A DNA stretch of 64,000 bases. Source: Chitinophaga alhagiae. GTDB lineage: Bacteria; Bacteroidota; Bacteroidia; Chitinophagales; Chitinophagaceae. The notes beneath the pieces were generated by a model, which saw nothing but the letters and a program-made list of their open reading frames with translations, had not been told where the DNA came from and did no database searches. Shown here piece after piece: positions 9,750-17,903 of this stretch (position 1 is the first letter of the stretch; every line of letters begins with the position of its first letter). The stretch lies in contig NZ_QXMH01000001.1 of the NCBI RefSeq assembly GCF_003568665.1, positions 2,542,001 to 2,606,000 on the forward strand, in the 5' to 3' direction. Made by a program: the position numbers and the translations under genes.

Positions 9750-12191
9750 ATGTGGAAGAAAACCCTGCTCTTTTCGGCACTGATCTCAACAGCATGGTAC
9801 AGCAAAGCACAAGATGGCACGCAGGGCCTTATGGCGCGGCGCACCGCGGATCATGACGCTATGCCGCGCGTTGCAGTGCGCTCCGCTATGGCGCGGCGCA
9901 CCGCGGATCATGACGTTATGCCGCGCGTTGCAGTGCGTTCCGCTATGGCGCAGGCCGGAATATTGGGCAGCGCAAGCCCCGCTACAGCCTTGCAAGATGC
10001 ATCCTCCATCACCGCGCAAGGCCTCCTTTGTGACCTGCTGGCCCACACCGGCCGGCAGTGGCGCAATGGTTACCCCGTGCAACCGGTGTGGACGGCGGCC
10101 GCTTTCCAGGCGGGGCAGGCCGTACGCATCGCCAACCGCCGCCCCGCCTTCAGCTGGGCCGTTAACGGCCCGGCGGGCACGGTGCAAAGCGCCTACCGGG
10201 TAATTGTACACGGGCAGCGGGATACCCTGTGGGATTCCGGCAAGGTGCCCTCCAATGCATCCAACGCTATTGAATACGCTGGCCAGCCCCTGCAGCCCAA
10301 TACGGTATACACCTGGCAGGTGCAGCTGTGGAACGGGGCCGGTAATGCCGGGCAGATCTCCGCACAGGAGGCTTTTTTTACAGACAGTGCGCTGGCAGCA
10401 TATGCCACGCCCCGTTATCCCTTGCAGAAAACAGACCAGGCGCCGCGGGCTTGTTACAAGACCAGCGGCAGCTACCGCATAGATTTTGGCAAGGCCGCCT
10501 TCGGCCAGCTGAAGCTGCAGCTCCACGCCGGTACAGATGGTGATACGGTGACCGTTCACCTGGGTGAGGCAGTCAATGCAGACGGCAGCATCAACCGCCA
10601 GCCGGGCGGTACCATCCGCTACCAGGCCTACCGCCTGCCGCTGCTGGCCGGCACGCATACCTACCAGGTCAACATCCGGCCAGACCGCCGCAACACCGGC
10701 CCGCAGGCCATCAAAATGCCCGCGTATACCGGGGAGGTGCTGCCGTTCAGGTATTGTGAAGTGGAAGGTTATGATGGCGCGCTCACCGGGCAACAGGTAA
10801 CACGGGCGGCCGTGCATTACCTGTTTAACGATGAGGCGGCGCATTTTGAGTCGCCAGACACTACGCTCAACGCCGTATGGGAGCTGTGCAAGTACACCAT
10901 GAAAGCCACTTCCTTTGCCGGAGTGTATGTAGATGGTGACCGCGAGCGTATTCCCTACGAAGCCGACGCCTATATCAACCAGCTGGGGCACTACGCCACA
11001 GACAGGGAGTTCAGCCTGGCCCGCTACTCCCATGAATACCTGTTGCACCACGCCACCTGGCCAACGGAATGGATACTGCAATCCGTGCTCATGGCCTGGC
11101 ACGATTACCTGTATACGGGAGACATCCGCTCCGCCCGCCACTTCTATGCAGACCTGCAGGCCAAACTCCTCATGCCGCTGGAAGGCCCCAACAACCTCAT
11201 CAGCACCAGGGCCGCCCCGCAAAGCAAGGCCTTGCTGGAGTCCGTTCATTTCAATGGCAATGCCCTCCGGGATATTGTAGACTGGCCGCATACCGGCATC
11301 CTGGGCCTCGGCAAGGCCGAAGGCGGGGAAACGGACGGCTTTGTGTTCAATAATTACAACGCCGTGGTAAACGCCTATTACTACAAGGCGCTGCGCGCCA
11401 TGGAAGCGCTGGCGGCAGACCTGGGCAAAAAAGAAGACGCCCGCCACTTTGCCGCACGCGCGGAAAAGGTAAAGGCCAGCTACCGCAAAACTTTCTGGGA
11501 TGGCAAACGCAAGGTGTTCCGTGATGGGGACAGTACGCAGCACGCCTCCCTGCATGCCAACATGTTCGCCATGGCCTTTGGCCTGGTGGAGCCGGCGTAC
11601 CATAAAGCGGTAGCGGATTTCATCCGCTCGCGCGGCATGGCCTGCAGCGTGTATGGCAGCCAGTTCCTGATGGATGCGGTGTATGATGCGGGAGATGGCG
11701 AATATGGTCTTTCGCTGCTGGCATCACAGCAGGAACGCAGCTGGTATAACATGATACGCGCGGGCAGCACCATTGCCATGGAAGCATGGGATAACAAATA
11801 CAAGCCTAACCAGGACTGGAACCACGCCTGGGGCGCCGTTCCGGCCAACATCATACCCCGCAAGCTGATGGGCGTGGAGCCGCTGGCGCCCGGCTGGTCT
11901 TCCTTCAGCATACGCCCTCAGCTGGGCAGCCTGCCCTGGGCAAAGCTGCGCCTGCCCACCATCAGGGGAGCGGTGAGCGTAGCGTATGAGCATGCCCCCG
12001 GCCGCTTCCGCATGCAGGTGAGCATACCGGCCAATACAACCGCGCGCGTAGCGCTGCCGGACAACTATACAAAGAAAGGATTTACCGTTACGGTCAATCA
12101 GCAACCCGTAAAAGCCGCCGGCAAGCCGGGCGCATGGTATTTACCGGCTGTGGCCGGCGGGGAGCACGAGATTGTCATTACGTCAAAATGA
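9750..12191 (+). CDS. Alpha-L-rhamnosidase-like glycoside hydrolase (GH78 type)
   Basis: An 813-residue secreted enzyme expected to release terminal L-rhamnose. The signal peptide is MWKKTLLFSALISTAWYSKA. Accessory beta-domains with an Ig/rhamnosidase-N character (WDSGKVPSNASNAIEY) precede an (alpha/alpha)6 catalytic domain. The acidic cluster DGDRERIPYEADA (residues 395-407) and E678 in MEAWDNKY match in position the catalytic acids of GH78. C-terminal beta-sandwich residues follow (about 700-813). Oddly, residues 28-65 are two copies of a 19-residue unit from a 57-bp in-frame tandem repeat just after the signal peptide. The next gene starts 7 bases downstream and is certainly co-transcribed. 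Confidence 0.85.
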   Translation: MWKKTLLFSALISTAWYSKAQDGTQGLMARRTADHDAMPRVAVRSAMARRTADHDVMPRVAVRSAMAQAGILGSASPATALQDASSITAQGLLCDLLAHTGRQWRNGYPVQPVWTAAAFQAGQAVRIANRRPAFSWAVNGPAGTVQSAYRVIVHGQRDTLWDSGKVPSNASNAIEYAGQPLQPNTVYTWQVQLWNGAGNAGQISAQEAFFTDSALAAYATPRYPLQKTDQAPRACYKTSGSYRIDFGKAAFGQLKLQLHAGTDGDTVTVHLGEAVNADGSINRQPGGTIRYQAYRLPLLAGTHTYQVNIRPDRRNTGPQAIKMPAYTGEVLPFRYCEVEGYDGALTGQQVTRAAVHYLFNDEAAHFESPDTTLNAVWELCKYTMKATSFAGVYVDGDRERIPYEADAYINQLGHYATDREFSLARYSHEYLLHHATWPTEWILQSVLMAWHDYLYTGDIRSARHFYADLQAKLLMPLEGPNNLISTRAAPQSKALLESVHFNGNALRDIVDWPHTGILGLGKAEGGETDGFVFNNYNAVVNAYYYKALRAMEALAADLGKKEDARHFAARAEKVKASYRKTFWDGKRKVFRDGDSTQHASLHANMFAMAFGLVEPAYHKAVADFIRSRGMACSVYGSQFLMDAVYDAGDGEYGLSLLASQQERSWYNMIRAGSTIAMEAWDNKYKPNQDWNHAWGAVPANIIPRKLMGVEPLAPGWSSFSIRPQLGSLPWAKLRLPTIRGAVSVAYEHAPGRFRMQVSIPANTTARVALPDNYTKKGFTVTVNQQPVKAAGKPGAWYLPAVAGGEHEIVITSK
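9831..9956 (+). repeat. 57-bp in-frame tandem repeat inside the rhamnosidase gene
   Basis: Two copies, 9831-9887 and 9888-9944, differ at only two positions (both C to T, one changing Ala to Val). They encode the 19-residue unit MARRTADHDAMPRVAVRSA twice, and the first bases of a third unit follow. Each unit contains 7-bp inverted arms GCGCGGC/GCCGCGC (first copy 9834-9840 and 9863-9869). The encoded peptide is Arg-rich and unlike the rest of the protein. Confidence 0.9.
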
Positions 12192-12198
12192 AGGAAAC

Positions 12199-15100
12199 AT
12201 GAAATGGATTTTTTGTACCGCGTTAGCGGCCATATGCCTTGGTCATAAACCTGCAAATATTACTGGTAATGCGCCTGTTGCAGACACCTCCCTGGAAGCG
12301 GGATTTCTCCGCCCGCCGGACGAAGCCAAACCCAGGGTGTTCTGGTGGTGGCTGGAAGGGTACCAGACAAAGGAAGGGATACTGGCAGACCTGTCCGCCA
12401 TGAAGGCCGCCGGCATTAAAGGCGCCATCATCTTCGATGCGGGCTCTTCCTCTTACAACAAGATGGAAAGAACGCAAAGCGGCCCCGTGTACCTGGGCCC
12501 GGAATGGCAAACGCTTTTTCATTACGCCACCCGTGTGGCGGATAGTCTTGACCTGGAGCTTAGCCTCAACATAGGCAGCGGCTGGAACGACGGCGGGCCG
12601 TGGGTGACCCCGCAGCTGGCCTCCAAAAAGCTGGTGTGGACGGATACCCTGGTACAGGGCGGCCGTCATATCAACATGCAATTACCCATGCCGGGCAAAT
12701 TATTGATGGATGAAAAGAGCGGGCGGCCTTACTACGAGCCGGTAACGGTACTGGCCGTACAGCTGAACCCCGGCAGCAACAACATCCGCCCGCTGGAAAA
12801 CATGGACATCAAGGCGGTACACAGTATTTATTCCATTCCCTTTACCCCCAACGGCCTGGGTTACAACTGGGACCTGTTCATGAAAGAAGAGGCCTCCGTG
12901 CCCGGGGAAGCGCATGCTTTTCTCCGCAATGTTACAGATATCAGCAGCCGCGTGGATGCGCAGGGCAACCTCAACTGGCAGGCGCCGGCGGGGCAGTTTG
13001 TGATTATGCGTTTCGGGTACACCGGCACGGGCATCAAGGTGTCTACGCACAGCCCCGGCGGCGGCGGACTGGCTATTGATTACATGAACCGCGCCGCTAT
13101 GGACCTGCAGTACAACAAGGTGGTAACACCGCTGGTGCATCCCCGCAAAAGCAACAGCCTCAAATACCTGCATGATGATAGCTGGGAGCTGGGCGCCTCC
13201 AACTGGACGAACGATTTTGTGCAGGCCTTCCAGCAGTTGAATGGCTACGATATTAAAAAGTACCTGCCGGTGCTCACGGGCCGGATCATAGAAAGCAGGA
13301 GCGCATCCAACCGTTTCCTCTACGATTTTCGCCGCACTATTGCAGACCTGATCCACGACCGTCACTATAAACGTTTTGCCGAGCTGGCCGCGCGAGACGG
13401 GATGGGCATCCATTCTGAAAGCGGCGGTCCGCACCCCGCGCCTATAGACGCTTTGAAGAACCTGGGCCTGAACGCCATTCCCATGGGCGAGTTCTGGATA
13501 AGGGCCAAAACCCACCGCGTGGAGCCGCACCGCCGCATTTTTGTAAAACAGTCCGCCTCCGCCGCGCACATCTACGGCAAACGTTTTGTGCAGGCGGAAG
13601 GCCCTACCAGCATAGGCCCGCACTGGGAAGAAGATTTCGCTTTCATGAAACCTACGCTGGACAGGGTGTATTGCGAAGGCCTTAACCGCCTGGTGATCCA
13701 CACCTACACACACTCTCCCAAAAGCGCCGGCATGCCGGGCAATGAATATTTTGCCGGCACCCACTTCAACCCCAACGTAACCTGGTGGAACCAGGCCCCC
13801 GCTTTCCTGGAGTGGAACAGCCGTATTTCGTATATGCTCTCCCGCGGGTTGTTTGTTGGCGATGTAGTGTATTATTATGGAGACAACGTGCCCAACCAGG
13901 TACCGCTGAAATATGTGCGGCAGGGGCTGGGAGAAGGGTATGACGATGATGTGTGCAACACGGAAGTGATACTCACCCGCATGCAGGTGAAAAACGGGAA
14001 AATAGTGCTGCCGGATGGTATGAGCTATGAAGTACTGGTGCTGCCGGAATGGAAGGAAGTGAATGTAGACGTGCTGGCAAAGCTGGAACAGCTGGTAAGG
14101 GCCGGCGCCACCATTATTGGCCCCAAGCCCGTTTCCGCGGCCGGTTTGAAGAAAGGCGCGGCCGCAGATGCCAGGGTACGCCAGCTGGCAGAGCTGGTAT
14201 GGGGCAAGGTGGATGGCACTGCCGTGCAGGAGCGTGCCTACGGAAAAGGCAAGGTGGTATATGGCAAAACCGTACGGCAGGTGCTGCATGAAAAAGGCAT
14301 AGCGCCAGATTTCACGTACAACAGCCGCAAGGGAGACGCGTACATCGACTACATTCACCGCAGCACGAAAGACGCGGAAATATATTACATCGTGAACCGC
14401 AACGAGCGGCCGGAATATATCCATGGCGCCTTCCGGGCCGCCGGCAAGGCCCCGGAGCTGTGGGACCCCATTACCGGCAGCATTACGCCGCAGCCCGTTT
14501 ATGCAACGGTAAAAGGCCGTGTGGAAATGCCGCTGTTCCTGGAGCCGTTCGGCTCCATGTTCGTGGTGTTCCGCAAAGCGGCAACGGGAGGCCAGTTCAG
14601 CTCGCTGGCGCACAACGGCGCCGGCCTCTTCCCTGACCTGCCGCAGGATACTTTCGCCACAGCGCCTTTCACGGTGCTGCCCGGCGGTAAAATAGCCTTT
14701 GCGGAAGGAGGGAAATATACGCTGCAGCAACAGGGCGGCGCCAGCCGCACGCTGGAGGTGGCCGCGCCGCAAACTACCATTGTAAACGGCCCCTGGGCGG
14801 TGAGCTTTGATAAACAGTGGGGCGGGCCGGAACAGGTGCAGTTTGACCAGCTGGTGTCCTGGACGGAGCGGCCGGAACCGGGCATCAAATATTACTCCGG
14901 TACCGCTGTATACCGTAAAACCTTTACCGTAACGGCGGAGCAGCGTAAAAACAAACAGGTGTGGCTTGACCTGGGGGAGATGTACAACGTGGCGGAAGTG
15001 ACCGTTAACGGCCGGCATACCGGCGTGTGGTGGCAACCGCCTTTCCGCGCCAATGTTTCAGCATGGGTGAAAGACGGGGAGAACAGCCTGGAAGTGAAAG

Positions 15101-15258
15101 TGGTGAACCTCTGGCCCAACCGCATCATCGGAGACCAGTACCTGCCGGAGAACGAACGTTTCACCAAAACCAACGTGAAGAAATTCGACAAGGACTACCC
15201 GCTGCGACAATCAGGCCTCATTGGCCCGGTAAAGCTAGAGTGGTACGAAGTGAAATAA
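12199..15258 (+). CDS. GH106-like alpha-L-rhamnosidase
   Basis: A 1019-residue secreted glycosidase. The N-terminal part PRVFWWWLEGYQTKEGI followed by an alpha/beta-barrel region (MKAAGIKGAIIFDAG) is typical of the GH106 rhamnosidase group. The end contains a GH2-type sugar-binding jelly-roll (YYSGTAVYRKTF, WLDLGEMYNVAEVTVNGR). The signal peptide is MKWIFCTALAAICLG, not strongly lipobox-like. ATG 12199, preceded by AAGGAAA, is preferred to an in-frame upstream codon that would overlap the previous gene. With the GH78 enzyme upstream it gives the locus two unrelated rhamnosidase folds, probably acting on different linkages. Confidence 0.85.
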   Translation: MKWIFCTALAAICLGHKPANITGNAPVADTSLEAGFLRPPDEAKPRVFWWWLEGYQTKEGILADLSAMKAAGIKGAIIFDAGSSSYNKMERTQSGPVYLGPEWQTLFHYATRVADSLDLELSLNIGSGWNDGGPWVTPQLASKKLVWTDTLVQGGRHINMQLPMPGKLLMDEKSGRPYYEPVTVLAVQLNPGSNNIRPLENMDIKAVHSIYSIPFTPNGLGYNWDLFMKEEASVPGEAHAFLRNVTDISSRVDAQGNLNWQAPAGQFVIMRFGYTGTGIKVSTHSPGGGGLAIDYMNRAAMDLQYNKVVTPLVHPRKSNSLKYLHDDSWELGASNWTNDFVQAFQQLNGYDIKKYLPVLTGRIIESRSASNRFLYDFRRTIADLIHDRHYKRFAELAARDGMGIHSESGGPHPAPIDALKNLGLNAIPMGEFWIRAKTHRVEPHRRIFVKQSASAAHIYGKRFVQAEGPTSIGPHWEEDFAFMKPTLDRVYCEGLNRLVIHTYTHSPKSAGMPGNEYFAGTHFNPNVTWWNQAPAFLEWNSRISYMLSRGLFVGDVVYYYGDNVPNQVPLKYVRQGLGEGYDDDVCNTEVILTRMQVKNGKIVLPDGMSYEVLVLPEWKEVNVDVLAKLEQLVRAGATIIGPKPVSAAGLKKGAAADARVRQLAELVWGKVDGTAVQERAYGKGKVVYGKTVRQVLHEKGIAPDFTYNSRKGDAYIDYIHRSTKDAEIYYIVNRNERPEYIHGAFRAAGKAPELWDPITGSITPQPVYATVKGRVEMPLFLEPFGSMFVVFRKAATGGQFSSLAHNGAGLFPDLPQDTFATAPFTVLPGGKIAFAEGGKYTLQQQGGASRTLEVAAPQTTIVNGPWAVSFDKQWGGPEQVQFDQLVSWTERPEPGIKYYSGTAVYRKTFTVTAEQRKNKQVWLDLGEMYNVAEVTVNGRHTGVWWQPPFRANVSAWVKDGENSLEVKVVNLWPNRIIGDQYLPENERFTKTNVKKFDKDYPLRQSGLIGPVKLEWYEVK

Positions 15259-15300
15259 GATAACACCAAGGGCTATCCTGTATGCTTTTGGAAGCAACAT

Positions 15301-15343
15301 AACAACAAAGGGCTGCCCCGGTCAGGAGCAGCCCTTGTTGTTG
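15301..15343. terminator. Bidirectional intrinsic terminator
   Basis: AACAACAAAGGGCTGC pairs with GCAGCCCTTGTTGTT around CCCGGTCAGGA. It separates the GH106 gene from the convergent PepSY gene. Its right half is nearly identical to a hairpin at 56211-56240. Confidence 0.85.
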
Positions 15344-15356
15344 ATGGCAGCACATA

Positions 15357-16595
15357 TCAGGAGCTAAGTTCCATGTTGGCTGCCACCTTCCGGCCCGGCG
15401 GCGGCCTTTTGCCGGCGGGTTTCTTTTTTTTCTTTCCATACCAAATAATGAAACCCGTTACCGGCAGGCTGGCGCCAATCAGCGAGCCGAAAAAGGCCAG
15501 CACCTTGCCGGGGAAGCCCAGTATGGAACCTACATGTATATCGTAGTTCATTTTCCTGAGCTTTTGCCCCGCGGAAGCCTCTTCATAGGCCGGCGTTGTT
15601 GCCGGCAGCATTTTGGCCGTGTGCTGGTCAAACTGGAAGTTGCGGTGGTTGTAGTATTTACCGGCGGTGGGATAAATAGTGATGCTGATGGTAGATTTGG
15701 GTTTGGAGGTATCCGCATAACTGTAAAAGAAACCCTGCGCCTCCGGGTGGCGCTGTACCACCTGGCGCCACGCCGCGTCCATGGCTTGCTGCGGCGTAAA
15801 GTGCCGCCCGGCTTGCAGGGAGTCTGACGTGAGGCCGCCGCCGTACGGAGGCAGCGTTTTACCGCCCGTAGTGGCCCAGTAGAGGCTCTTGCTGTACCAC
15901 TCAATGCCGTACACCATGCCGGTAAGCGCCATGGCCAGCACCGCCAGCAGGGAGTAAAAGCCCAGCACGTTGTGCAGGTCATAGTTCACCCGCTTGAAAC
16001 TGGCTTTCCATTTGATGAAAAAACTTTTCTCACGGGTGCTCTTGTTCCATTTCTTCGGCCACCACAATACCATGCCGGTGATCAGGATAATAACAAATAT
16101 GAGGGTGCCGTAATTCACTATCGGCCGCCCTATTTTGTACGGCAGCCAGAGAAATCGGTGGCCGTTCAGCGCCCAGCGGAAGAAGTCTACTTCTCCTTCT
16201 TTTTTTTCCTGCACGCTAACTACCTGGCCGGTATAGGGGTTGACCCGCAGGGTAATGTTCCCCCTTCTGCCTTCTCCCAATACCACATACGCCGCTTTGC
16301 CCTGCTGGTAGGAGGCATAGCTCATGCGTTTGCCGGGGTACAGGGAATCTGCGATGGCTTTCAGCTGCGAAGGCGGCAGCACCGGCGCCTCCTGCCGCGC
16401 TACCCTTGTTTCAGGTTCCAGCAAGGTGGTGATCTCATCGTTAAATACCCATACGCAGGCCATCACGCATACAATTACCATAATAATGCCCGTTACCAGC
16501 CCCAGCCACAGGTGCAGCCAGGCGCAGATCCGGTAGAACAGGCTGCGTGCGTGTTTTTTCTTCGGCTTTGCCGCAGCGGATGTGTTACGCGTCAT
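15357..16595 (-). CDS. PepSY-associated membrane protein of an iron-uptake operon
   Basis: A 412-residue inner-membrane protein. Four membrane segments are visible: WLGLVTGIIMVIVCVMACVW near the N-terminus, TLIFVIILITGMVLWW, FYSLLAVLAMALTGMVYGI, and FGSLIGASLPVTGFIIWYG close to the Lys-rich C-terminus. PepSY-type periplasmic regions lie between them, and conserved His residues are in the first and later helices. Members of this family next to TonB receptors are thought to reduce or release iron from siderophores in the periplasm. It is the last gene of the minus-strand set receptor, DUF4374, PepSY. The biochemical role is inferred from family and context. Confidence 0.88.
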   Translation of the reverse strand: MTRNTSAAAKPKKKHARSLFYRICAWLHLWLGLVTGIIMVIVCVMACVWVFNDEITTLLEPETRVARQEAPVLPPSQLKAIADSLYPGKRMSYASYQQGKAAYVVLGEGRRGNITLRVNPYTGQVVSVQEKKEGEVDFFRWALNGHRFLWLPYKIGRPIVNYGTLIFVIILITGMVLWWPKKWNKSTREKSFFIKWKASFKRVNYDLHNVLGFYSLLAVLAMALTGMVYGIEWYSKSLYWATTGGKTLPPYGGGLTSDSLQAGRHFTPQQAMDAAWRQVVQRHPEAQGFFYSYADTSKPKSTISITIYPTAGKYYNHRNFQFDQHTAKMLPATTPAYEEASAGQKLRKMNYDIHVGSILGFPGKVLAFFGSLIGASLPVTGFIIWYGKKKKKPAGKRPPPGRKVAANMELSS

Positions 16596-16656
16596 GTCTC
16601 TTCAGGTTCAGTGTGTGAACAGGAGGCCCCGGCATGCGGAAAGCCCCATGCAATGC

Positions 16657-17889
16657 TTAGTAAGTCAGTTTGGCAATGCCGGTGATCTTGCCGCCTTCCA
16701 CTTTCAGGCCGCGGGTGGCCTTGGCGGTAGTGGCGTCAAAGCTGTACACGTAGCTGCCTCCGGCGTCTGTGAGGCCGGCGTAAATGGTCTTGTCATCGCC
16801 CGCTACCAGGTTGCACAGCCTGGAGGTGGAGGTAATGTCCGCAGGCGTGCCGGTTACCCAGGCAAAAGTTTGCGCTGTTACGTCTACCACGGCAAATTTT
16901 ACCTTGCCGCTTGTTTTACCTTTCTCCGCGTACATTTCCAGCAGAAATTTGCCGTTGCCGAAATATGTCTGGTTGGCAAAACGGTGGCCGCCGGAGGCGG
17001 TTTCCAGGTTAAAGAGGTAGTTCTTGTCAAACTCGGTGGCGTCTTTTTTGATACGCACCACGGCGGAGGGTTTGGTGCTGGTGGGGGTACCGTTGCTGGT
17101 AGCGGAAGAACCGGAGAAACCGTAAAGGTCGCCGCTCTCCGTCTGTACCAGCCCGCTGGTGAAATATGCGCCCAGGTAGCTGGTGCGGTTATCCCGTATC
17201 ACCCTTTCCAGTTTCAGGTCAGGGTAAGAGAATACGGCCACCCAGCAGCTATCCGGAAAGGAGGTGCCGAACACGTCAGGCGCCGCGCCTTTGATGCTCA
17301 TGTAGGGCGCAAACAATTTATTGCCCGCCTGCGTGGCCCAGGTGAAGTGGGCCCGCTCGCCATTGCCGGCCAGGTGTACAATGTTTACCTGCGCTTCGCC
17401 CGCTATTTGTGATTTCTGGGCGTCTATGCGGAATACGAGCGCGTTTTCATTACCCGAGCGGGGTACCTTCATGGTCACAATGTCATCGTTCATGGTAGTG
17501 TGTACCTGTACGGTTTCGCTCTGGAAGTCTGATACCTTGATCAGCTCCCCACCCGCGTTCAGGTTATAGGTAGTGACCGCGCCGGGGTTGCCCTGGCCGT
17601 ACAGCAGGCTGAAAAAGCGGTTCCGGTGGGTGATGTAGTAGCGGTACGTGCCGTCTTGTTCCTTGCCGTTGCCCTGTGTGGAAATGGCGCCCTGGGTAAT
17701 GTTGTCTGTGGTGAGCAGGTAGTCCGCTACGCCGGTAGAAGCAACGGGTGTAGAGGCAATGATGTATTTTGTTTTACCTTGTCCGCCTCCTTCACCGCCG
17801 TTGCCGGGTTGGCCTTCGTCTTTGGAGCAGGCTGTCCACAAAGTTCCCATGCACAAAACAGGTAATAAAAGTCTGGTTACATTTTTCAT
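16657..17889 (-). CDS. DUF4374 lipoprotein (siderophore-uptake associated)
   Basis: A 410-residue lipoprotein with signal peptide MKNVTRLLLPVLCMGTLWTA and lipid-anchor Cys21, followed by a Gly-rich linker (GNGGEGGGQGK). The body repeats beta-strand blocks such as DITSTSRLCNLVAGDDKTIY, resembling a propeller. DUF4374 proteins in this phylum usually lie between a TonB receptor and a PepSY membrane protein, as here. The frame is open further upstream, but ATG 17889 is chosen because the signal peptide begins there. It starts 14 bases after the receptor stop. A periplasmic or surface role in binding ferric siderophore is inferred. Confidence 0.85.
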   Translation of the reverse strand: MKNVTRLLLPVLCMGTLWTACSKDEGQPGNGGEGGGQGKTKYIIASTPVASTGVADYLLTTDNITQGAISTQGNGKEQDGTYRYYITHRNRFFSLLYGQGNPGAVTTYNLNAGGELIKVSDFQSETVQVHTTMNDDIVTMKVPRSGNENALVFRIDAQKSQIAGEAQVNIVHLAGNGERAHFTWATQAGNKLFAPYMSIKGAAPDVFGTSFPDSCWVAVFSYPDLKLERVIRDNRTSYLGAYFTSGLVQTESGDLYGFSGSSATSNGTPTSTKPSAVVRIKKDATEFDKNYLFNLETASGGHRFANQTYFGNGKFLLEMYAEKGKTSGKVKFAVVDVTAQTFAWVTGTPADITSTSRLCNLVAGDDKTIYAGLTDAGGSYVYSFDATTAKATRGLKVEGGKITGIAKLTY

Positions 17890-17903
17890 GTTGCAGTTGA
17901 TGT

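Noticed and set aside
12700..15036. 778-residue open frame antisense to the GH106 gene
   Set aside because: It lies opposite a clear glycosidase in GC-rich codons, which keeps the reverse frame open; no signal, domain or start context supports it. The same applies to long antisense frames at 9786-11603, 8116-9609, 59887-61227 and 5854-7041.
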